DNA of 14,900 nt, taken from a bacterium. GTDB lineage: Bacteria > Desulfobacterota > Binatia > UBA12015. This document shows, one piece after another, positions 1 to 6,992 of the stretch. Made by a program: the position numbers and the translations under genes. The DNA lies in contig JAPOLW010000033.1 in assembly GCA_029976905.1 (NCBI GenBank), forward strand, positions 1-14,900, written 5' to 3'. The notes beneath the pieces were generated by a model. That model made no database searches. It worked only from the letters and a program-made list of their open reading frames with translations, and was not told where the DNA came from. The stretch's first letter is position 1. Every line of letters starts with the position of its first letter.

Positions 1-160
1 GCCCGGGCAACGCATGGCCCTTCTGGTCGAAACCATGGTGCCCGCCCCCGGCGACTACCATCTCGTGCTCGACGTCGGGCCGACGGGCCATGGCGCATTC
101 CTGCGCGAAGAACCCGCGTATCGGAGCGTCCGGGTCGAGGCCGCAGCGCCGGCCCGGTGA
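1..160 (+). CDS. C-terminal end of an unidentified protein with a beta-sandwich-like tail (partial)
   Basis: Frame 2 is open from the left edge to a TGA at 158-160 and gives about 52 residues. The segment VPAPGDYHLVLDVGPTGHGAF is followed by a hydrophobic beta-like strand and an Ala-rich end. The pattern of Pro-Gly-x-Tyr, then alternating hydrophobics, then a Gly-Phe turn resembles the last strands of Ig-like or Wzt-C-like beta-sandwich domains found at the ends of some polysaccharide proteins. The soluble half of the membrane protein at 2218-4659 has a comparable stretch (DPGHYVVTVARA). The start and most of the protein lie outside the window, so function cannot be assigned. The reading frame is well supported by its protein-like composition. 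An overlapping frame starting at 90 reads as Arg-rich low-complexity sequence and is rejected here. Confidence 0.6.
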   Translation, partial: PGQRMALLVETMVPAPGDYHLVLDVGPTGHGAFLREEPAYRSVRVEAAAPAR

Positions 161-175
161 GGGCGCCGGGCCGGC
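148..175 (+). terminator. Perfect 10-bp hairpin overlapping a stop codon
   Basis: GCCGGCCCGG at 148-157 is the exact reverse complement of CCGGGCCGGC at 166-175, with an 8-nt loop (158-165) that begins with the TGA of the preceding gene. A very stable RNA hairpin at a gene end suggests transcription termination or 3' end protection. There is no T-tract after it (GAGGGAACC follows), so it is not a canonical intrinsic terminator. Confidence 0.4.
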
Positions 176-398
176 GAGGGAACCGACCCGGTGCGGGCGC
201 CGCCGCCTCACCGCCGTGCCCTCCGCCATAGGCTCATCGGGACGAGAACGCGGCTCTCTCCTGCCGATTCGACACGAATCCGACGATGGCAGCACGTCAC
301 TCGTTGCAAAGGACCGAGCCGTCGTGTCAGCATTCTGGATCGGACCACGGGCGTCGGCACCAGATGCCCGGCGCGCACGCCGACGAACCGACGACGAC

Positions 399-1130
399 AT
401 GCCCTCACCGAAGACGAATCGCAGCCTGCTGATCATCCCCGCGTTCAACGAGCAGGCCTCGATCGGGCGCGTCGTCGACGCCGTGCGAGCGACCGGACTG
501 GAAATCGACATTCTCGTCGTCGACGACGGGTCGCGCGATGAGACCGCAGCCCTCGCCCGCCGCCATGGCGCCTTCGTCGTCTCCCACCCCTTCAACCTCG
601 GCTACGGCGCGGCCATCCAAACCGGGTATAAATTCGCCGTCCGTCGTGGGTACTCCGAGTTGGTGCAGATGGATGCCGACGGACAGCATGATCCCGCCTA
701 CGTGCCGACCCTGCTCGAGCCGATCCGGTCGGAGGAAGCCGACATCGTGATCGGCTCCCGCTTCGTCGAGGATTCCGGCTACGAAATGGGCTCGGCGCGC
801 TCGGTGGGAAGAGTCTTCTTCCAGCGCGTCCTCGCCTTCTTCGGGGGCCCCCACATCGCCGACCCGACCTCCGGACTGCAAGCGCTCTCGCGCAAGGCCT
901 TCGCCTTATGCTGCTCGGACTTCTACCCGTCGGATTTCCCGGACATCGACGTCCTGCTGCTGCTGCATCGTCACGGTTTCCGGATTCGCGAAATTCCCGT
1001 CCGGATGGCGCCCAGTCCGCCCGGTCGAAAGACCATGCATGCAGGCCTGCGGGCGCTCTACTACCCCTACAAAATGTTGCTCTCGACCTTTCGGAGCTGG
1101 CGGACCACGGTGTCCCCCGGTGCTCGCTGA
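399..1130 (+). CDS. Family 2 glycosyltransferase, polyprenyl-phosphate sugar transferase type
   Basis: This 243-residue protein has a single GT-A domain and no C-terminal membrane helices. Visible marks are the opening strand LLIIPAFNE (residues 10-18), LVVDDGS (39-45), NLGYGAAIQTGY (66-77) and the metal-binding DxD as MDADGQHDP (D92, D94). IGSRF and DPTSGLQALSRKAF follow further on. These match DPM1/DPG-synthase-like enzymes that move a sugar from a nucleotide donor to a polyprenyl phosphate at the inner face of the cytoplasmic membrane. The ATG at 399 is chosen because the family's first strand begins eight residues later and upstream in-frame codons read as Arg-rich non-coding sequence. 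No clear Shine-Dalgarno is visible. The 238-bp spacer before it (161-398) should hold the promoter, but I see no convincing -35/-10 pair. DUF2304 follows 9 nt downstream, the usual partner of this GT2 type. The exact sugar and lipid are unknown. Confidence 0.9.
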   Translation: MPSPKTNRSLLIIPAFNEQASIGRVVDAVRATGLEIDILVVDDGSRDETAALARRHGAFVVSHPFNLGYGAAIQTGYKFAVRRGYSELVQMDADGQHDPAYVPTLLEPIRSEEADIVIGSRFVEDSGYEMGSARSVGRVFFQRVLAFFGGPHIADPTSGLQALSRKAFALCCSDFYPSDFPDIDVLLLLHRHGFRIREIPVRMAPSPPGRKTMHAGLRALYYPYKMLLSTFRSWRTTVSPGAR

Positions 1131-1139
1131 GGAGGACGC

Positions 1140-1574
1140 ATGGACGCCCAGAAGCTCGATCTCGACGCTCTTCGTCAGCTTGCGATTCTACAACCCGAAT
1201 CCGCCTCGACCCGCGTCCTCGCCCTCCTCATCTGCGCCGCCTTCCTGACGGCGGTGCTCTCGCTCGTGCATCGCGGAAAATTGCGGGAGGAGTACACGCC
1301 GATCTGGACATCGGTCGCCATCGCGATGATGGTCGCGATCGTCTGGTTCGACTCCGTGCGCATGTTGACCCGCGCGGTCGGTGCCTGGACCCCCAGTTCC
1401 ACGCTCTTCTTCTTTGGCCTGGTCTTCCTCCTGGTGGTCTCCCTCAACTACGCCGTGCGCCTCTCCGGACAGAGCCGCGAACTCAAGCTGCTCGCCCAGG
1501 AGGTCGCGTTGCTGCGCCAGCAGGTGGCGGACGCGCCCGCGACGCCCTCCGGATCCGAACCTCCACCCTCATGA
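1140..1574 (+). CDS. DUF2304 domain membrane protein
   Basis: This 144-residue protein fits DUF2304. It has three hydrophobic segments at about residues 24-43, 56-71 and 86-105. The charged loop between the first two, RGKLREEYTPIW, carries the Arg-Glu-Glu-Tyr...Trp pattern typical of the family. A short amphipathic, probably coiled-coil stretch follows at about 108-131, then a Pro/Ser-rich tail. The biochemical role is not established. DUF2304 genes are very often adjacent to DPM1-like GT2 genes, which suggests the protein anchors or assists the soluble transferase, as small membrane partners do for eukaryotic DPM1. A strong Shine-Dalgarno GGAGGA (1131-1136) directly follows the stop of the glycosyltransferase. 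Its own stop overlaps the next gene's start as ATGA, so the three genes are probably co-translated. Confidence 0.88.
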   Translation: MDAQKLDLDALRQLAILQPESASTRVLALLICAAFLTAVLSLVHRGKLREEYTPIWTSVAIAMMVAIVWFDSVRMLTRAVGAWTPSSTLFFFGLVFLLVVSLNYAVRLSGQSRELKLLAQEVALLRQQVADAPATPSGSEPPPS

Positions 1575-2221
1575 GCGATCAGCGCGCCTTCTGGGACGAA
1601 GGGGGACTGTACCGGTCCAACACACATCCGGTGGTCGAACTCTTCGCCCGGCAACGCATCGATCACCTCGCGGAACGCGGCGCGCTCGCTGGGGTCCGGA
1701 GCCTCCTCGACGTCGGCGCCGGGAGCGGCTTCTCCAGTATGTACTACCCCCCTTCCATCCGCGTCGTCGCCTGCGACTACGCCGGAGGCATGCTCGACTC
1801 CAACCCCGCCCCCGATCGCACACGCTGCTCGGCCGACCGCCTCCCATTTCGCGACGCCACCTTCGATGCCGTCACCTGCTGGGAATTGCTGCATCATCTC
1901 CCCGACCCCGTCGGGGCGTTGCGTGAGATGTGGCGCGTCGCGCGGCGGCGCATGATCGTCTTCGAGCCCAATCGGATCCACCCCGGACACATCGTGCTCG
2001 GTCTCACGCGCGAGGAGGAGCGCGCGTCGCTGCGCTTCTCGCCGGGGCATCTACGCCGCCTGGTCCGCGCCGCGGGATGCGAGGGCGCCCGCGTTCACGA
2101 ACGCTGTGGCCTCCTCTTTCCCAACGTCACCCCTCTTCCGGTCGCGCGAGCGCTGGTCCGTCTTCCCTTCCGGATGCCGGTCGTGGGGATCTCCCAGTTG
2201 ATGGTCCTGGAGAAGGAGTGA
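1571..2221 (+). CDS. Class I SAM-dependent methyltransferase
   Basis: This 216-residue, single-domain protein has a Methyltransf_11-like fold. SAM-binding motif I is LDVGAGSGF (D47 to G53). The next strand VVACDYAGGML carries the acidic residue expected to bind the ribose hydroxyls. The later strand AVTCWELLHHLPDP is the post-motif typical of small-molecule methyltransferases, followed by ALREMWRVARRRMIVFEPN. The lack of any extra domain and the glycan context suggest a sugar, a lipid head group or a biosynthetic intermediate as substrate, but the sequence does not say which. The ATG at 1571 overlaps the upstream stop (ATGA). An in-frame extension upstream to 908 is an Arg/Pro-rich shadow of the two previous genes. 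The stop overlaps the GTG start of the next gene. Confidence 0.88.
   Translation: MSDQRAFWDEGGLYRSNTHPVVELFARQRIDHLAERGALAGVRSLLDVGAGSGFSSMYYPPSIRVVACDYAGGMLDSNPAPDRTRCSADRLPFRDATFDAVTCWELLHHLPDPVGALREMWRVARRRMIVFEPNRIHPGHIVLGLTREEERASLRFSPGHLRRLVRAAGCEGARVHERCGLLFPNVTPLPVARALVRLPFRMPVVGISQLMVLEKE
2209..2217 (+). promoter_or_regulatory. Shine-Dalgarno site that decides the GTG start at 2218
   Basis: GGAGAAGGA lies at 2209-2217 inside the end of the methyltransferase gene. Its first GGAG is 5 nt before GTG at 2218-2220. That GTG overlaps the TGA at 2219-2221 (GTGA). This supports translational coupling and argues against the longer in-frame extension that begins at 1930. Confidence 0.65.
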
Positions 2222-4659
2222 GGTCGCTCCCATCCCGGCGCGCCTGCACCGCGGCGGCCGTCCTCGCCTATCTGCTCGTCGCTCTCTTCTCGATGCGCAG
2301 CGTGGCGCCGGACCCGACGGTCCGACTGCCGTATCCGGCAGCCCTGAGCAAACCGTCCTCGCTCGCACTCGATCACTTCGACCAATCGATGGTCGTCGCA
2401 ACGGTAATCCGCAACGCCCATCTTCTGACCACGCGCCCCTGGGATCTGCTCGGGGACTTCGGCCAGTGTTTTCCGATGCCGCGCGCCTACACCCTGGGCG
2501 AGCACATGTTCGGCGTCGGCCTTCTCGCCGCGGGGCCCTACGCGCTGACCGGCGATCCGATCCTGAGCTACAACCTGGCGCTGGTTCTGACGCTCTGGCT
2601 TCCGGCCATCACGATGTACTTCCTGGCGCTGCGCTTCACCCGCAGCGCTCCCGCGGCGTTCTTCGCCGGACTGGCGTTCGCCCTGGGCCCGGGACGACTC
2701 GTCGATCCATCCCACCCCTACGTGCACGGTGACCTCTGGGGGCCCGCCGTATTGCTCTTCCTGCATCGCCTCTTCGTCAGCGCACGCTGGCGGGACGCCC
2801 TGGGCCTCGCCTTCTTCTTCAATCTCCAGGTTGCCGAAAGCCTCTACCCGCTGATTTCGACCTCGTTGCTGGCATCGATCTACGGGGGCCATCTCGTCTT
2901 CCGCTACCGGGACCGACTGCGGGCGGTCCTTCCTCCCCTCCTGCTCGCCGCCACCCTCGGCTTGCTGGGCGTATGGGTCGTCCTGGGGCCCTACCTCGAC
3001 ACCCGCGCCACCTGGGAACTCCTCTCGGGTCGCCTCTCGATGCTGCTGGGTGCGGACGCCTTCCTCCCCGGCCGCGAATATTTCCCCGGTTTCCTGGTCA
3101 CGCTGCTCGTCGCCGTCGCGCTCCTCGACCGCCTGCGCGGTCGCCGGGAGGTCGAGGGCGAAGATCCACGCCTGGCATTTCTCGTTGGAGGACTTCTCGT
3201 CGCCTGGTGCGCCATGCGCCCGGTGGAAATTCCGGGAACCGGAATCCTGCTGCGCTCTCCCTTCCTGTTGCTGCGCGGCGTCGTGCCCGGGCTCGAAGCC
3301 GTGCGTGCCTTCTCCGCCGTCGCGATCGGTCTGGGGACCAGCACCTCGCTGCTCGCCGGCTACGGCCTCCTCGCTCTGCTCGAGCGACTCCCGGACCGGC
3401 GCGGCCTGGCCGTGCTGGCGACGGCGGTCTGCTCTCTGGCCCTCCTGTGGCTTCGCTTCGACCCCGCCACCAGCGGATGGACCTTCGGCCAATCGCTCCA
3501 CCTCGAAGGTTGGGAGGCTCGTCCGGCCGCCGCAGACATCGACCTCGTCCGGACGACGGGCAACGCACCGTTGGTCGAGTACCCGCTGGCCGGAAGAACC
3601 CAGGGGCGCAAGCGCCTCGAACTGGCGCGGTCGCTCCTGCTGGCAAGCTACGCGCCCCGACCGATTGCCGCCTGCTACAACTCGTTCCAGTCCGCGGTCA
3701 ACGAGCAGGTCATCGCCCTGACCCAGCGGCTCCCCGAACCGGCGGCAACGCGGGCGCTTGGGGCCCTGGGATTCGAGGTCCTCTTCGTGAAGCGCAACCG
3801 GACCGATCCCACCCAGCTTCAGAGGTTCCCCGACGCCGCCCGGCCCGAGCGCGCCTTTCGGCGCCTCGATCACCTCGGCGACACCGCCGACATCACCGCA
3901 TACGCGATCCGTCCGGTGCGGGCCGTGCGTGCAGACTGGACCCAACTGGCTCCCGCGGCCAACCCGACGGAGATCGAGGCCCTGATGCCCCGGGCGCAAT
4001 TCGAGTTCTCGATTCACAACCGCGGCCGGGCGACCTTCCGGCACCCGGAACCCGTGGCGCCCAGCGACCTCGTGGTCCAATGGCGAGGTTCCGACGGGCA
4101 GGTCGCCCTTCAACTCGAGCGGCGGGCCCTCCTGCCCATCGCCCTCGCCGGCGACGATACCCTCTCCCTGTCTCTCGATCTCGAGACGCCCCTGGACCCC
4201 GGGCACTACGTGGTCACCGTCGCTCGTGCCGCAGAGCCCGACCACGTCCTTGCCCGGCTCCCGGTCCACGTCCCGCCCCTGCTCGACCGTCTGACACCCG
4301 CCGAAGCCACGCTGCGGCTCTGGAAGGACTTCATCTACAGCAGGATCTACGTCGAAGGCATGGTCCCGGTGGGGCCCGAGGGCAGCGTCATCGACGTGGT
4401 GCTGGGACCGGGCATCGACGCGGATGCCTTGCGCTCCTTCGAGCAGGTCGACGCGCATTTCCTCGACATCAAGGGCCAGCCCTACTCCACCCCGCTCGCA
4501 CTCGAGGTGGCCACCAGCGCGAAGCCCGGCCTCGTGCGCGCCTTCATCCCGGCGCCCGAACGGGAGGGGATCCACTTCGTCGTCCTCACGCCGCCCGGCG
4601 ATCCCTGGACACTCCTGGGCGGACGGATCGTGCAGCGCCAGGCTGAGCAAGCGCCCTGA
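2218..4659 (+). CDS. Large GT-C-like multi-spanning membrane protein with soluble C-terminal half
   Basis: The protein is 813 residues long. Residues 1 to about 415 hold roughly ten or eleven hydrophobic segments, the first at about 9-27. The first outer loop contains acidic residues (SSLALDHFDQ), the position where GT-C glycosyltransferases carry a catalytic or metal-binding acid. The segments around SYNLALVLTLWLPAITMYF and AAFFAGLAFALGPGR match the layout of YfhO-like or PTPS-related-domain membrane proteins. A conserved-looking block follows (PIAACYNSFQSAVNEQ, then ALGALGFEVLFVKR, about 476-525), as in that group. A beta-rich region is at about 595-685 and a last soluble region at about 700-807. 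It probably transfers a sugar from a polyprenyl-phosphate donor at the outer face of the membrane, or handles a lipid-linked glycan. The donor and acceptor are unknown. The GTG start is supported by the Shine-Dalgarno and overlap. A hairpin follows the stop. Confidence 0.82.
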   Translation: MRSLPSRRACTAAAVLAYLLVALFSMRSVAPDPTVRLPYPAALSKPSSLALDHFDQSMVVATVIRNAHLLTTRPWDLLGDFGQCFPMPRAYTLGEHMFGVGLLAAGPYALTGDPILSYNLALVLTLWLPAITMYFLALRFTRSAPAAFFAGLAFALGPGRLVDPSHPYVHGDLWGPAVLLFLHRLFVSARWRDALGLAFFFNLQVAESLYPLISTSLLASIYGGHLVFRYRDRLRAVLPPLLLAATLGLLGVWVVLGPYLDTRATWELLSGRLSMLLGADAFLPGREYFPGFLVTLLVAVALLDRLRGRREVEGEDPRLAFLVGGLLVAWCAMRPVEIPGTGILLRSPFLLLRGVVPGLEAVRAFSAVAIGLGTSTSLLAGYGLLALLERLPDRRGLAVLATAVCSLALLWLRFDPATSGWTFGQSLHLEGWEARPAAADIDLVRTTGNAPLVEYPLAGRTQGRKRLELARSLLLASYAPRPIAACYNSFQSAVNEQVIALTQRLPEPAATRALGALGFEVLFVKRNRTDPTQLQRFPDAARPERAFRRLDHLGDTADITAYAIRPVRAVRADWTQLAPAANPTEIEALMPRAQFEFSIHNRGRATFRHPEPVAPSDLVVQWRGSDGQVALQLERRALLPIALAGDDTLSLSLDLETPLDPGHYVVTVARAAEPDHVLARLPVHVPPLLDRLTPAEATLRLWKDFIYSRIYVEGMVPVGPEGSVIDVVLGPGIDADALRSFEQVDAHFLDIKGQPYSTPLALEVATSAKPGLVRAFIPAPEREGIHFVVLTPPGDPWTLLGGRIVQRQAEQAP

Positions 4660-4685
4660 GCCGCCGCCGCGCGAGACGGCGGCTC
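4658..4685 (+). terminator. GC-rich 9-bp hairpin directly after the stop codon
   Basis: GAGCCGCCG (4658-4666) pairs perfectly with CGGCGGCTC (4677-4685) around a 10-nt loop, starting within the TGA of the membrane-protein gene. The following TCCTGCGTCTT is only mildly T-rich, so factor-independent termination is uncertain. Its placement at a gene end before a 110-bp spacer supports termination, attenuation or RNA-end protection. Confidence 0.45.
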
Positions 4686-4753
4686 TCCTGCGTCTTCGCC
4701 GGCCCGCCAATCGAGGCCGCTGCTCTCCTTCGCTTTTGCGGGCCCATCGGGGC
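4682..4753. repeat. Degenerate tandem duplication, about 40-bp period
   Basis: GCTCTCCT occurs at 4682-4689 and again at 4722-4729. With a 40-bp offset, 4682-4705 and 4722-4745 agree at 19 of 24 positions and both end in GGCCC. After a 4-nt length difference, ATCGAGGC (4710-4717) matches ATCGGGGC (4746-4753) at 7 of 8. GGCCCGC (4701-4707) and GCGGGCC (4738-4744) are also inverted repeats that could pair. The block fills most of the spacer before the sulfatase-like gene. It looks like an old local duplication, and a regulatory role is possible but unproven. Confidence 0.5.
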
Positions 4754-4769
4754 TGATACCCTGCGACGA

Positions 4770-6983
4770 ATGCTCTGGCGCGCTGTCGCCCTCCTCGCGG
4801 TACTCCTGACCGGCGCGCTACCGCGCGGCGCGGCAGCTGCGACCGCCCCCCCCCGATTCGACCTGGTCGAGCGGGTTGCCGGGGATGCCGATCGACCCGA
4901 CGGGGTCTCGGTCTCCTTCCGGGGCGCTCACGGACAGACACGCACCGGTGTACGCATGCCCCTGCCCGGACGCCTCGCCTACGACGCCACGATTCCAGCC
5001 GAAGCCGTACTGACCCTCGGGTATGCGCTCTCGGCCGCCCCGTTCATGGTGGAAACGCCCGAACTCGCCCCGCCCACCCGCTTTCGCATCCGCTTCGAGG
5101 AGGAAGACGACGGGGGCGTACACGACTTGCTCGACCATCGCCTCGATCCAGCGCGCAAGGAGGGGGATCGGCGCTGGTTCGACGCCCGGCTCGACCTCGC
5201 CGCGCTCGCCGGCAAAACGGGCCGGCTGCTCTTCGAAGTCGAAAACGAGGGGGATGCCGCGGGCGCCCGGCACGCCGACGCCCTCTGGTCGACGCCGCGC
5301 ATCGACCATCCGGGAGCGGCGCCGGGACCCAATCTGCTCTTAATCACCATCGATTGCCTGCGGGCCGACCACCTCGGCTCGCACGGCTATGCGCGAGACG
5401 TGACCCCGCACCTCGACGAAGTCGCGGCCGCCGGCGTGCGCTTCGCGCACGCCTATGCCAACGCGCCCATGACCCTGCCCTCCATTCCCCAGATCTTCAC
5501 GTCGCGCGTCTTTCCCACGCGCGATCACGAAACCCTCACCCAACCCATCGCCCGTGCCGGCATCGCCAATGCCGCCTTCGTGAACAATGCCTGGATTCCG
5601 TTGTGGTTCAGCCAAGGGGGACATGCCGATCCACCCGGGACCTTCGACCGCATGGTTTCTGGCGAGCTCGATGCGACCGAAATCACCGATCGGGCACTCG
5701 CCTGGCTCGCCGGTCACCCCCGGGAACGCTTCGCGCTCTACCTTCACTACCTCGACGCGCACACCCCCTACCGGCCGCCACGCGCCTACATCGAAAAGTA
5801 CGCCGACCCGTCCTACCGCGGACCCATCGGGGATACCTTCAACGACAACGAGGGAGCGGACGCCGGCCGCTACGACGAAGCCGACCGGAAGAAGATCGTG
5901 GCGCTCTATGACGCCGCCATCCACTACGTCGACGACCAGATCGCCCGGATCCTGAAGAGCCTGGAGAGCAGCGGGCGCCTCGACGAAACCCTCGTCGTCC
6001 TCTCGGCAGATCACGGCGAGGAGTTCTGGGACCACGGACGGTTCTTCCACGGCCAGAGTCTCTACGATGAACTGCTGCACGTTCCCCTGATCGTCCGCCT
6101 CCCCGGCCGCAAACACGCTGGAACCGTGGTCGAGCGGCCGGTGCGCTCGATCGACATCGCTCCGTCCATTCTGGAATGGCTCGACCTTCCACGGCCCGAC
6201 GGTTTCACCGGCGCCTCGCTGCGCGACGCCATCGACGCGCCCGACCGCGAAGGCCCCCCCCTGTTCGCCACGGCGACCCAGGCGCAATTCCCGACGCGCT
6301 ACGCGATTCGCACGCGCTCGCAGAAACTCATCGAAAGCCTCGATTCTGGACGACGGGAATTCTACGAGGTCGGCCGCGACCCCGCCGAGCGCGAGGACGT
6401 CGCGCCACGAGAGCCACCCGGCGGCGCCGAACTCGCGGAGAGCCTCGAGGAGGCACGCCGCATCCTCCGCGAACGCGGCTACCAACTCCGCGTCGTCGCC
6501 CGTGGCCCGAAGCCGACCGACCTACGGATCCGACTCGAAGGGCACCCCAAGAGTGGCACCTTCCTCACCCTGGACCGGCGCGCCGAAGGTGCGCCCCCAC
6601 GCGTCGAGGTCAGCCCCGACGGCAAGGACCTCACCGCGCAGGTTCGCGCCGACACCAGCGGTACCGGCTTTCGCTTCGACCGTCTGGCCAACCCCAATCG
6701 CCTGATCACGAAAGATCTGATTCGCGTCACGGTCGAGGTCGACGGCCGCCCCCTGCCCCGGTCGGTCTGGGCCCTGGGCGCTGACGGGCACGCTCCGCGC
6801 ACCGACCTGATCGACCTGCGCAATCGCAGCCTCGAAACGACGACCGCGCCGGACTGCCCGCCGCCGGACGAGGGCGTGCGCCTATGCCTGTGGCGCTTTC
6901 CGGGGGAGAACTTCCTGGCCATCCCCACCGTCGAAGACCCGGCGGTCCGCAAGCGCCTGCGCGCGCTCGGGTACCTTCAGTAG
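4770..6983 (+). CDS. Secreted sulfatase-like protein (alkaline phosphatase superfamily) with Thr at the nucleophile site
   Basis: This 737-residue protein opens with a signal peptide: a short basic start, a hydrophobic core, and Ala-rich cleavage near residue 24. Residues of about 30-185 form a beta-rich domain. The sulfatase-type hydrolase domain runs from about 187 to 510. Its first metal site is LLLITIDCLRADHLGSHGY (D195). The nucleophile segment MTLPSIPQIFTS puts T235 where true sulfatases have Cys or Ser in C/S-x-P-S-R, and Arg is also absent. The second metal site is LSADHGEEFWDHG (D414, H415). A second beta-rich region (about 575-720) precedes the end LRALGYLQ, a tail common in this subgroup. 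With Thr there can be no formylglycine. Phosphohydrolase or phosphotransferase activity on an extracytoplasmic glycan or lipid therefore fits better than sulfate ester cleavage, though this is inference. The ATG is chosen for the intact signal peptide; its Shine-Dalgarno is weak. Confidence 0.88.
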   Translation: MLWRAVALLAVLLTGALPRGAAAATAPPRFDLVERVAGDADRPDGVSVSFRGAHGQTRTGVRMPLPGRLAYDATIPAEAVLTLGYALSAAPFMVETPELAPPTRFRIRFEEEDDGGVHDLLDHRLDPARKEGDRRWFDARLDLAALAGKTGRLLFEVENEGDAAGARHADALWSTPRIDHPGAAPGPNLLLITIDCLRADHLGSHGYARDVTPHLDEVAAAGVRFAHAYANAPMTLPSIPQIFTSRVFPTRDHETLTQPIARAGIANAAFVNNAWIPLWFSQGGHADPPGTFDRMVSGELDATEITDRALAWLAGHPRERFALYLHYLDAHTPYRPPRAYIEKYADPSYRGPIGDTFNDNEGADAGRYDEADRKKIVALYDAAIHYVDDQIARILKSLESSGRLDETLVVLSADHGEEFWDHGRFFHGQSLYDELLHVPLIVRLPGRKHAGTVVERPVRSIDIAPSILEWLDLPRPDGFTGASLRDAIDAPDREGPPLFATATQAQFPTRYAIRTRSQKLIESLDSGRREFYEVGRDPAEREDVAPREPPGGAELAESLEEARRILRERGYQLRVVARGPKPTDLRIRLEGHPKSGTFLTLDRRAEGAPPRVEVSPDGKDLTAQVRADTSGTGFRFDRLANPNRLITKDLIRVTVEVDGRPLPRSVWALGADGHAPRTDLIDLRNRSLETTTAPDCPPPDEGVRLCLWRFPGENFLAIPTVEDPAVRKRLRALGYLQ

Positions 6984-6992
6984 GACGAGCGC

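Noticed and set aside
304..336. Possible -35/-10 pair (TTGCAA and CATTCT) before the first GT2 gene
   Set aside because: The 21-nt spacing is too long and the -10 box is weak.
90..398. In-frame extension upstream of the GT2 gene
   Set aside because: Its translation is Arg/Ala-rich, it overlaps the end of the previous gene in another frame, and the conserved GT2 fold begins just after the ATG at 399.
2973..4646. 557-codon plus-strand frame inside the membrane-protein gene
   Set aside because: Arg/Pro-rich out-of-frame reading of a GC-rich gene; the overlapping frame has a coherent membrane and soluble domain structure.
4732..4760. Possible promoter before the sulfatase-like gene (TTGCGG at 4736 and GATACC at 4755)
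   Set aside because: The spacing between the two boxes is only 13 nt and both are poor matches, so I do not call it.
2095..4941. Very long open frame on the minus strand (948 codons)
   Set aside because: It lies antisense to the membrane protein and is rich in Arg, Gly, Glu and Gln with no domain or membrane pattern. Long antisense frames are normal opposite high-GC genes with strong third-position G/C.
5340..6485. 381-codon minus-strand frame opposite the sulfatase-like gene
   Set aside because: Antisense to a gene with clear catalytic motifs; no recognisable fold of its own.
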